In this document: in pieces, positions 1 to 6,629 of the stretch
How the letters are laid out: each line of letters opens with the position of its first letter
How positions within the stretch are numbered: position 1 is the stretch's first letter
Source: a virus
Strand: one strand, 5' to 3'
IMG/VR virus record: IMGVR_UViG_3300009130_002021
Location: 1 to 21,149 of that record
Length of the DNA stretch: 21,149 nucleotides
Notes under the pieces: model-generated
The model's input: only the letters and a program-made list of their open reading frames with translations
Told to the model about the DNA's origin: nothing
Database searches by the model: none
Made by a program: the position numbers and the translations under genes

Positions 1-219
1 CATATATCGGTTGCCAGGTATGCAGAGGCCATGAGTGAATACCTTGCCGACTTTGTTAAGAAAGATCTCTTTCAGCCTCTGGAGGAGAGCCATAAGAAGG
101 AGTCTGTATCAAGCTTCGGTTTGGTAAAATTTTCTGAAAAAAGAAATGCCAACATGTATTATGGGGGTATAATCAACGACGAGGGGTTACTTGCCCTTTG
201 GAATCTCATAAACAAATAA
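1..219 (+). CDS. C-terminal fragment of an unidentified protein
   Basis: The frame is open from the first base of the window, so this is probably the 3' end of a gene that begins upstream. There is an ATG at 31, but the possible Shine-Dalgarno before it (GAGG at 24-27) is only 3 bases away, which argues for a truncated longer gene rather than a 62-residue one. The visible 72 residues are mixed charged and hydrophobic, with a helix-like N-terminal part (SEYLADFVKKDL) and a C-terminal part ending WNLINK. I do not recognise the family. Its position just upstream of the polymerase gene suggests a DNA-metabolism role, but that is only context. Confidence 0.6.
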   Translation, partial: HISVARYAEAMSEYLADFVKKDLFQPLEESHKKESVSSFGLVKFSEKRNANMYYGGIINDEGLLALWNLINK

Positions 220-230
220 TAGACGACATA

Positions 231-237
231 AAAGGAG
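231..237 (+). promoter_or_regulatory. Ribosome binding site fixing the start at 243
   Basis: AAAGGAG lies 5 bases before the ATG at 243. An earlier in-frame start candidate at 198 overlaps the previous gene and has no such site, so 243 is preferred. Confidence 0.8.
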
Positions 238-242
238 TTGCT

Positions 243-533
243 ATGAGTATCGTAAGAATTTTTGACGAAGGTGAAGCCGAGAACCAAGAGAGCCAGGATT
301 CTGCCTGGTGCATGAATGATGTAAAAGAGTATGTGAAGACGTATATGGTTTACGATCAGCAGATCAAGGATCTTCAGGAATCTAGAAGGGAGTGGTCTGC
401 AGATGTTATTAAGGAGAAGAATCTTCCGAAGAAAGAACTGACACAAGCCCTTTCTGCTGCAAAAAAAGAGCTTGACATGGAAGTTGTGAATGATATATAT
501 GACAATATATCAGGGATATGCTGCCCCGAATAA
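243..533 (+). CDS. Small helical charged protein, weakly GapR-like
   Basis: A 96-residue protein starting at the ATG behind AAAGGAG. It is rich in charged residues and looks mostly helical. The middle and C-terminal part (about residues 24-85: a Tyr-rich helix, then QQIKDLQESRREW, then KKELTQALSAAKKELD) has the look of two or three amphipathic helices. The pattern of a long helix followed by a shorter basic one faintly recalls GapR/DUF2312-type DNA-binding proteins, but key residues cannot be confirmed by eye and this is only a suggestion. It sits directly upstream of dnaE, separated by a 72-base gap that could hold a promoter. No signal peptide or membrane segment is visible. It could equally be an unrelated small phage regulator. 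Confidence 0.75.
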   Translation: MSIVRIFDEGEAENQESQDSAWCMNDVKEYVKTYMVYDQQIKDLQESRREWSADVIKEKNLPKKELTQALSAAKKELDMEVVNDIYDNISGICCPE

Positions 534-562
534 ACCAGTGCGGCCTGTTTTCTTTCGACCCA

Positions 563-579
563 TATAGATAGTTATAGAT
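563..579 (+). promoter_or_regulatory. Possible promoter or operator region before dnaE
   Basis: The gap 534-605 contains two copies of TATAGAT (563-569 and 573-579) spaced exactly 10 bases apart. Either could serve as a -10-like element, though no convincing -35 hexamer lies at the right distance. In AT-rich DNA such repeats can occur by chance. The AGGAG ribosome binding site of dnaE is at 596-600. Confidence 0.2.
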
Positions 580-605
580 TTAGTAAAATTGTATTAGGAG
601 AATAA

Positions 606-3600
606 ATGAGCAAGGGCATGTTCGTATCGTTGCATAATCATACAGAGTTGGGTTCGCCACTAGACGGAATGAATGACACATATGACCTCTTTAAGAGGGC
701 GAGGGAGGTTGATCATCCGGCGGTAGCGGTTACTGATCACGGAACTTTAACTGCTCTTTATGATGCCTATCTTGCCAGTCAGCAGACTGGAGTTAAATTG
801 ATTCCAGGCATGGAGGCTTATTTTGCAGATGATCTTAGTACGAGAAAAAATTATCATTTAGTATTGCTGGCTCAGAATGAGGCAGGTTATAGAAATCTTC
901 TAAATATAAATTATTCAGCATTTCAAAACCAAGTATCTGGGTATATGGGGAAGAAGACCCCTCGGGTATCATGGGAACATATAGAGAAATATAATGAGGG
1001 TATTGTCGCACTTACTGCGTGTTCAAATGGCTTGATAGCAAAGACCCTCATAACAGATAATGATGAAGAGAGGGCTGTGTGCCATATCAAGAGGATGAAT
1101 GCTATCTTTAAAGATAGATTCTTTCTGGAGTTACAGCCTCATGCTCTATATGACGTGTCAAAAAATGGCAAAGAAGTTAATCAGCAAAGGCTAAACGAGT
1201 CTCTATTAAGATTGTCTGCTGATATGGGCATTCCTTACGTCATCACTTGTGATGCTCATTACAGGGATAAGGAGCACGCAAAATATCACGACTTCATGTT
1301 AGCCATAAAAGACAAGAAGGCAGTGGATGACCCTGACAGATTCAGGTATGGCGTACAAGACATGTATCTAAAGACGCACGAAGAAATTACAGACTTCTTT
1401 GGAAGAGAGATTGCTGAAGTTGGGATGAAAAACTCTTTACTAATTACGGAGTCTTGCAGTGAGCCTCATTACATAAAGCCTCAGGGAGCAAAGCTTCCTT
1501 CTTTTGCAGCATCGCTGGAGCCAGATTACGATGAGTTTTCAGAGTGGAAAGAAAAGAGTCGCTCTACTATCTCTGAGGATAAGTCGTATCTTCGGTATAA
1601 GTGTATAGAGGGGTTTAAGGAAAAGCTCACTCATCTTTCTAAGGATGAGCGTGAAGAATATTGGGATAGAGTCAAGATGGAGCTAGGTGTTCTTGAGGAT
1701 AAGAATTTTTCTTCATATATGCTGATAGTTGCAGATTATGTAAATTGGGCAAAAGATAGGATGCCAGTAGGTCCAGCCAGAGGAAGTGCTGCAGGATCGC
1801 TTGTTGCTTATTTAACTGGAATTACAGATATCGACCCAATAAAGTATGAGCTAATTTTTGAAAGATTTCACAACAATAAGAAGGAGTCCTTTCCCGACAT
1901 AGATACAGATTTTTCAGATCCAGCTTTAGTTAAAGAGTATATCAAAGATAAGTATGGAGAAGACAAAGTAGCGTCCATTTCAAACTGGAGCACCTTATCT
2001 CCAAAGGTTATAATAAAAGATGTGGCAAGAAGCCTTAGGTTGGGCGGAGACAAATCTTCTGCATTTAAGATTGCAAACAAGATAACGTCTATAATGCCTG
2101 ACGCCAAAAATTTATCTTCAGCTATGAGGGATAGCTCTCAGTTCTCCGAATATATGAGGAAGTATCCAGAATTATTAGAGTATGGGGAAAAGCTTCAGAA
2201 TTTAACTAGAAATTGGTCAGTTCACGCAGCGGGAGTTGTTATTGGAAGTGAGCCGCTTAGTGACTCTATTCCGCTTAGAATAGATGATGAAGGACACGTT
2301 GTAACTCAGTGGGAGAAAACAAGGTGCGAAGATAACGGCCTTATTAAGATGGACCTATTAGGCTTAAAGACGTTAACAGTTATTGACAATACTTTTAAGT
2401 TAATAGAGGAGACTTTAGGCAAAAGGTTATCTATAGAAGATATAGATTTAAACGATAAGGATGTATATAGAATGATCGGAAGGGGAGATACTTCTGGAAT
2501 ATTTCAACTAGAGTCATCTCTAACTCCATTCTGCAAAAAGCTCAAGCCCTCTTCTATCGAGGATATAAGCGCAATTAACGCTATAGGCAGACCGTCCTGT
2601 TTGCCTGCTGAGAGAAAGCGGTACGCCAAAAGAAGGCTGGGTTTAGAGCCTGTAACTTATGATCATCCCACCTTGGAGAGGGCCTTAAGTAAGACTTATG
2701 GAGTCTTAGTTTATGAGGAGCAAGCATTATTTATTGCCCAGGATTGCGCTGGTTGGGATTTAAATCAAGCAGATGCCCTTAGAAAGATTAGCAAACTCAA
2801 AGGAAAGGATCCAAAGCTTGTCTTGAGAACGGAAGCTTCTTTTATAAAAGATTGCATGGCTTATTCTGAGATGACATATGAGACAGCTAGTTTGATCTGG
2901 AAAAAGTATATCGAGCCACTTGGAGGGTATGCATTCAATAAATCTCATTCTATATCCTATTCTCACATATCATTTTATACAGCTTGGTTGAGGTGTCACT
3001 ATAAGACACAATTCATGTGTGCCCTTCTTAATTCTGAAGACGCAAACAGTGATAAGGCGCAGGAGTATTTGGCTGAATGTAAAAAAATGAGAATAAAGGT
3101 ATCTCCTCCTCATATAAATAATAGCTCAGGACAATACGGCGTACTAAAAGATGGAGAGATATCTACAGGTCTTTCGGCAATAAAAGGTGTTGGGGAAAAG
3201 GCTATTTATAGCATAACAAATATGCAGCCATACAGAGATTTTGCGGAACTTTTAACTAAAAACGAATCTAAAACTGTAGGAAAGACTGTAATCCAGTCGC
3301 TGGTAAAGGCTGGGGCTTTAGACTGCTTTGATAGAACCCGCAAAGATATGCATGACAATTATCAAAAGTATAGGTCCAAAGCAAGGAATGCTATAAGAAA
3401 ATCTACAGAGGCAATTGCCACAACTCACAATGCTGCTTTTAAAAAGCTGTCTAAAGATGAAAAAGCAGAGCTCATGAAGGATCATGCTATAGATGTTTTA
3501 TCAGATGAGTTTCGTGAGATTATATCAGCAATAGATTTTGACACTCCTGAAGAAGAGTGGGACAGAAAAGAAATGCTTCTCTTTGAAAGAGAGGTTCTCG

Positions 3601-3977
3601 GCAGGGCCATAAGTGGCAGTTTGCACGAAGTCTTTAGGAGCTTTTTTACTGGAGGCACAATGGTAACCCCCCTCTCTCAGGTTGCTAGCTTAAATGAGAA
3701 TACAAGAATTAAGGTTGAGGCTATAATTAAAACTAAGATAAAGGAATTTTCAATAAAAAATGGTAAAAATATAGGTAAGAAGTTTGCAAAATACCTCATC
3801 GAGGATGTAAACGGAGATACTTGCGGCTTAACTTTATGGGCAGATGATTATGAGAGATATAGGACAATGCTGAGAGATGGACTGCCAATAAAAGCAATAT
3901 GTAAAGTTAATAGTTATTTAGACCAAAAGGATCTAGCCTTATCTAATTTAGAAAGAATTTACGGGAGAGATATATGA
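606..3977 (+). CDS. dnaE: DNA polymerase III alpha subunit (C-family polymerase)
   Basis: This 1123-residue protein is a bacterial-type C-family replicative polymerase that would copy the phage genome. An N-terminal PHP domain (about 5-225) carries H10, H12, D20, H45, E70, H84, C139 and the D216-A-H218 motif, matching all nine metal ligands of PHP domains with proofreading activity. The palm shows GPARGSAAGS (389-398), PDIDTDF with the catalytic pair D433/D435, and the third aspartate D583 in KMDLLGL. Further family motifs are VHAAGVVIGSEPL, GVLVYEEQ (699-706), FNKSHSISYSHISFYTAWL, a helix-hairpin-helix at IKGVGEKAI (about 859-867) and an OB fold near 1035-1110. The protein ends just after the OB fold, so the tau-binding C-terminal domain of E. 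coli alpha appears absent. I found no convincing QxxLF clamp motif. AGGAG lies 5 bases before the ATG. Its stop overlaps the next start (ATGA). Confidence 0.96.
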   Translation: MSKGMFVSLHNHTELGSPLDGMNDTYDLFKRAREVDHPAVAVTDHGTLTALYDAYLASQQTGVKLIPGMEAYFADDLSTRKNYHLVLLAQNEAGYRNLLNINYSAFQNQVSGYMGKKTPRVSWEHIEKYNEGIVALTACSNGLIAKTLITDNDEERAVCHIKRMNAIFKDRFFLELQPHALYDVSKNGKEVNQQRLNESLLRLSADMGIPYVITCDAHYRDKEHAKYHDFMLAIKDKKAVDDPDRFRYGVQDMYLKTHEEITDFFGREIAEVGMKNSLLITESCSEPHYIKPQGAKLPSFAASLEPDYDEFSEWKEKSRSTISEDKSYLRYKCIEGFKEKLTHLSKDEREEYWDRVKMELGVLEDKNFSSYMLIVADYVNWAKDRMPVGPARGSAAGSLVAYLTGITDIDPIKYELIFERFHNNKKESFPDIDTDFSDPALVKEYIKDKYGEDKVASISNWSTLSPKVIIKDVARSLRLGGDKSSAFKIANKITSIMPDAKNLSSAMRDSSQFSEYMRKYPELLEYGEKLQNLTRNWSVHAAGVVIGSEPLSDSIPLRIDDEGHVVTQWEKTRCEDNGLIKMDLLGLKTLTVIDNTFKLIEETLGKRLSIEDIDLNDKDVYRMIGRGDTSGIFQLESSLTPFCKKLKPSSIEDISAINAIGRPSCLPAERKRYAKRRLGLEPVTYDHPTLERALSKTYGVLVYEEQALFIAQDCAGWDLNQADALRKISKLKGKDPKLVLRTEASFIKDCMAYSEMTYETASLIWKKYIEPLGGYAFNKSHSISYSHISFYTAWLRCHYKTQFMCALLNSEDANSDKAQEYLAECKKMRIKVSPPHINNSSGQYGVLKDGEISTGLSAIKGVGEKAIYSITNMQPYRDFAELLTKNESKTVGKTVIQSLVKAGALDCFDRTRKDMHDNYQKYRSKARNAIRKSTEAIATTHNAAFKKLSKDEKAELMKDHAIDVLSDEFREIISAIDFDTPEEEWDRKEMLLFEREVLGRAISGSLHEVFRSFFTGGTMVTPLSQVASLNENTRIKVEAIIKTKIKEFSIKNGKNIGKKFAKYLIEDVNGDTCGLTLWADDYERYRTMLRDGLPIKAICKVNSYLDQKDLALSNLERIYGRDI

Positions 3978-4432
3978 TTAATTGTAGACAATGTGATTTT
4001 TTAATAAAAAATTCGATGCGCCATGCGCTTATAAATAATTGCTGCCCAGCATGTGGGGCTGCAGTTCTCGGAGAAACTCATACGCAGAGAATGCGTATGT
4101 TTAAGCAGAGGCTGCTACAACAGGAGTTTGCTCAGAGCTTATCTAGCGACCTTGTGTTTGATATAACTCTCTTTATGCTCCTTGAATTTTCACCAATAAA
4201 GTCTGAAAAAGATGATGATTCTGAAAATACAAGTACAGGCGACACAGAACAGCTTGTTGAGGATGATTATGAAAAAATTAGAGAGGAAATAAGAGAAGAG
4301 GTGTTGAGCAGACCTGAAGAGTCAGGGGAAGACTTAGATGAGGACCTAAAGATAGCTAGATTAAAAAGGCTCGCAAAGGAAGGGGCGGTAAAACGTCCTG
4401 GAGCTTCAGTGCGGAGACTTGGAAGTGATTAG
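3974..4432 (+). CDS. Zinc-ribbon protein with charged helical tail
   Basis: The start overlaps the dnaE stop by four bases (ATGA), so translation is probably coupled; GGGAGAG lies just before it. The 152-residue product begins with a likely zinc ribbon: C4-x-x-C7 and C24-x-x-C27, with an extra C23. A central hydrophobic stretch (about residues 55-65, including LVFDITLFMLLEF) is followed by a very acidic linker (about 70-90) and a charged helix (EKIREEIREEVL). The C-terminus is basic (KRLAKEGAVKRPGASVRRLG). I do not recognise the family. Coupling with the polymerase suggests a role in replication or regulation, as an inference from position only. Confidence 0.85.
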   Translation: MINCRQCDFLIKNSMRHALINNCCPACGAAVLGETHTQRMRMFKQRLLQQEFAQSLSSDLVFDITLFMLLEFSPIKSEKDDDSENTSTGDTEQLVEDDYEKIREEIREEVLSRPEESGEDLDEDLKIARLKRLAKEGAVKRPGASVRRLGSD

Positions 4433-4769
4433 GGCTGTTGATAATAAAAGGCTTGATTTGAATGCAGAAGAATATAAGTATTATTTGAGCTTAACCGAAA
4501 ACTTTGGCGACCAGGACTTTGTAGGACTATTTACTACAGATAAGAATGGGCAGATAACAAGCATAACTCCCCCAATAGATAGGCAGATATCTCTTGGTGT
4601 TATATTTTTCATTCTAAACGTAATGATGAATCAACGATTAAGGGCCCTCGGATCTTTGATCGAAAAAAATGAAGAAAAAGTTGCCGAAAGTTGTTCTGGG
4701 GATAATATACGGGAGAGGCTTGAGCGGGTCGAAGAGCAGCTACAAGCAATTTTAGGAGAAAAGACATAA
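4425..4769 (+). CDS. Small protein with one hydrophobic segment and C-terminal coiled coil
   Basis: The frame can start at TTG 4419 or GTG 4425. GGAG at 4413-4416 is only 2 bases from the TTG but 8 from the GTG, so GTG 4425 is preferred, giving 114 residues. It overlaps the upstream gene by 8 bases. Residues 55-69 (ISLGVIFFILNVMMN) form a hydrophobic stretch that could be a short membrane segment or the buried helix of an oligomer. A charged coiled-coil-like helix follows (about 93-111, RERLERVEEQLQAIL). The N-terminal half ends in TTDKNGQITSITPP, which looks like a beta hairpin. The family is unrecognised. It lies in a coupled run with dnaE and the downstream helical gene. Confidence 0.78.
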   Translation: MIRAVDNKRLDLNAEEYKYYLSLTENFGDQDFVGLFTTDKNGQITSITPPIDRQISLGVIFFILNVMMNQRLRALGSLIEKNEEKVAESCSGDNIRERLERVEEQLQAILGEKT

Positions 4770-5329
4770 TGAGCAATTTATACGATAAGGTTTCTATCTC
4801 AAATTTTTCAATTGAAAATATTGATATTTCTGGAATAGAAGAGGTTATTAACCACTTGCCTAAAAATGGGGTCGTTGATCCTAATATTGCGGAAAAAGGC
4901 CTCCTCTATACTTTGGAAGGCCAGAATTTATGTCAAGAGAAGATTGTTCAAGTTGATCGCTGGATTGGACAGCTTGATTCTTCAAAAAATAAAGCTTGGT
5001 CTCAAGCGGCTTTAACCAAGTCTAAGGAGGCTGGTTATAAAACCGTGAAAGACAAAGAGTGGTTTGCCCAAGCTGATGATAATTATATAGAAGCTTGTAA
5101 CGAACTTGTTTTGGCCAAGGCCTGTAAGAAATGGCTTGAAAATAAAGCCAGTTATTTTTTGGCATGGCATTATGCGCTAAAAACTTTTCTACGGAGAGAT
5201 TATTCCATTGAAAGTGCTAGTGGAGTTGGGTATAATATAGGGCAGACTAACCCCGAGCCCTTTCCATCGTCAACAGGATCAAATCAAGACGATTTAGATA
5301 TTGGTGGGGATGATATTGAGTGGGGTTGA
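4769..5329 (+). CDS. Helical protein with acidic tail, possible recombination mediator (UvsY-like)
   Basis: The start overlaps the previous stop by one base (TAATG), with AGGAG 10 bases upstream. The 186-residue protein is helical from about 45 to 145. It shows the arrangement common to small phage UvsY-like proteins: a Trp/Lys-rich helix (NKAWSQAALTKSKEAGY), a linker, a second helix with alternating charge (WFAQADDNYIEACNELVLAKACKKWLENKASYF) and a basic end WHYALKTFLRRD. A low-complexity linker then leads to an acidic C-terminal tail (QDDLDIGGDDIEWG) like those of ssDNA-binding proteins that recruit partners. It is followed directly by the ssDNA-binding protein gene, with recA further down, which fits a mediator loading recombinase. 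The assignment is inference; no diagnostic catalytic residue exists for such proteins. Confidence 0.8.
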   Translation: MSNLYDKVSISNFSIENIDISGIEEVINHLPKNGVVDPNIAEKGLLYTLEGQNLCQEKIVQVDRWIGQLDSSKNKAWSQAALTKSKEAGYKTVKDKEWFAQADDNYIEACNELVLAKACKKWLENKASYFLAWHYALKTFLRRDYSIESASGVGYNIGQTNPEPFPSSTGSNQDDLDIGGDDIEWG

Positions 5330-5385
5330 TGTTTTTAACAATATGTGGTAAATATCGCAATGCAGCGAAAAATAGTCCACAAAAC

Positions 5386-5398
5386 GTGACAAGGTCAC
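5386..5398. promoter_or_regulatory. Short perfect inverted repeat before the ssDNA-binding protein gene
   Basis: GTGAC-AAG-GTCAC is a perfect 5-bp inverted repeat with a 3-base centre, immediately upstream of the AAAGGAG ribosome binding site (5401-5407) of the ssDNA-binding protein. It could be a protein operator or a small RNA hairpin near the ribosome binding site, as expected for an autoregulated ssDNA-binding protein. It has no T-run after it, so it is not a terminator. Confidence 0.35.
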
Positions 5399-5414
5399 AC
5401 AAAGGAGAAAGATA

Positions 5415-6026
5415 ATGTCAGATATGGTATTTGGTGAAGTAGATTGGAATTCTGCGGATTCCGGAACAACGAAATCTAATTTTATGCGATTAGAAGAAGG
5501 GGAGAACCTCGTTAGAGTTATGGGCAATCCCGTTCAGTTTTACATTCATTGGGTAGTTACCCCAGACGGCTCTCGCCGGAAGGTTAACAGCCCCGTGGAT
5601 AGCCCTGAGCTAATCCGCAGGTTAGAGGACTCTGGTTTTAAGCGTCAAGCTAGATGGCTTGTAAAGGTTCTTGATAGAACTGATGATGAGTTTCGCGTGT
5701 TAGAGGTTGGTCCTCAGATTTATAACGGAATTAAGTCGCTTTACAACAACTCTAGATGGGGGAAGGTTACCCAGTATGATCTCTCGATCAACAAGGGGCC
5801 GAAGGGAACTCAGCCTTTGTACGGCGTGACTCCGAATCCCAAAGAGGCATTGTCCGGGGACTTCAAGGCGAAGTTCGTGGACTTCAACGACAGAGTTGAT
5901 GTAGACAAGGTAATTACACCTGCTACAGCCGCTGAGGTTTGCGAAGTTATGGGATGGTCTGTATCAGAGTCCGTAGCTACCAATGAAGCTGCTTCAGAAG
6001 AGGACTTTGACTTTGATTTTGAATAA
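5415..6026 (+). CDS. ssb: Phage single-stranded DNA-binding protein
   Basis: The 203-residue protein resembles the OB-fold phage ssDNA-binding proteins that coat unwound DNA during replication and recombination. Supporting features in order: an N-terminal W11 region, SNFMRLEEGENLVRVMG (21-37), HWVVTPDG (45-52), a basic turn SRRKVNSP (53-60), RWLVKVLDR (80-88) and VLEVGPQIYNGIKSL (95-109). A disordered acidic tail follows (EEDFDFDFE, 195-203). The region where related proteins have paired cysteines (a zinc loop) reads KVNSPVDSPELIRRL here, with no Cys; the only Cys is C176. AAAGGAG lies 7 bases before the ATG. The gene is bounded downstream by an intrinsic terminator, so it may be expressed at higher level than its neighbours. 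Confidence 0.75.
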   Translation: MSDMVFGEVDWNSADSGTTKSNFMRLEEGENLVRVMGNPVQFYIHWVVTPDGSRRKVNSPVDSPELIRRLEDSGFKRQARWLVKVLDRTDDEFRVLEVGPQIYNGIKSLYNNSRWGKVTQYDLSINKGPKGTQPLYGVTPNPKEALSGDFKAKFVDFNDRVDVDKVITPATAAEVCEVMGWSVSESVATNEAASEEDFDFDFE

Positions 6027-6045
6027 AATCTAATCAATATAATTA

Positions 6046-6080
6046 GGGCGCATAGAGTAAAATCTTTATGCGCCCTTTTT
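6046..6080 (+). terminator. Intrinsic terminator after ssb
   Basis: The stem GGGCGCATA / TATGCGCCC extends by three more pairs (one G-U) around a TAAAAT loop (6046-6075), followed by TTTTT at 6076-6080. The 12-bp GC-rich stem plus T-run is a textbook rho-independent terminator. The next gene on the same strand starts only 5 bases after the T-run. Confidence 0.9.
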
Positions 6081-6085
6081 ATATT

Positions 6086-6628
6086 ATGATTAAAGTTTTA
6101 GGATTAGACATATCTTCTGCAACTATTGGCTGGGCCATATTGAATATGGCAGATGGAGAGGTATCGCTTTCAGAGTATGGCCATATATCTCCGCCTAAGA
6201 GCAAGGCCGGAAGCCTTACCTTTAGGGCGAGTAAAGCTTTTGATGAAGTTTTAGAGTTAATCGCTGAAAAAACTCCAGAAATAGTTGTCGTAGAGTCTTA
6301 TGCGAATAAATTCCCTGCAGGAAGAAGTACTGCAAGGACTATAATTGTTTTATCAGTTTTCAATGAAGTTGTGTCAATGGCTGCACTTAGATCCTTAGAC
6401 AAGGATCCTATCAGATATCCTGTTACGACAATTAGGTCGAAACTTTCGAGACTTGCCGGTAAAAAAATTTCTTCAAAGGAAGAGTGTTTTGAATTTATAT
6501 GTGATTACTTCTCAGCCTTTACGGTGAGGAAAAATAGAAATGATAATATAACAAAAGAATGTTTTGATGAGGCGGATGCAATAGCTGCAGCGACAGCATA
6601 CTATGTGAAGGAAGTTTTGGGAGAGTAA
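6086..6628 (+). CDS. RuvC-like Holliday junction resolvase
   Basis: The product belongs to the RuvC/RNase H-fold nucleases, which cut four-way DNA junctions before packaging. D8 lies in the first strand (VLGLDIS), E70 in VVVESYANK, and D161 and D164 in FDEADAIAAATAYY; these are the four expected catalytic carboxylates. The length of 180 residues fits the family. The start at 6086 puts the first aspartate at the usual distance from the N-terminus. A more upstream ATG at 6068 lies inside the terminator stem and is less likely. Neither start has a recognisable Shine-Dalgarno sequence, unlike the other genes here. GroEL follows after one base. Confidence 0.87.
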   Translation: MIKVLGLDISSATIGWAILNMADGEVSLSEYGHISPPKSKAGSLTFRASKAFDEVLELIAEKTPEIVVVESYANKFPAGRSTARTIIVLSVFNEVVSMAALRSLDKDPIRYPVTTIRSKLSRLAGKKISSKEECFEFICDYFSAFTVRKNRNDNITKECFDEADAIAAATAYYVKEVLGE

Positions 6629-6629
6629 A

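Noticed and set aside
6068-6085. Earlier ATG for the resolvase gene
   Set aside because: It lies within the terminator stem, adds residues not expected before the first catalytic aspartate, and has no ribosome binding site.
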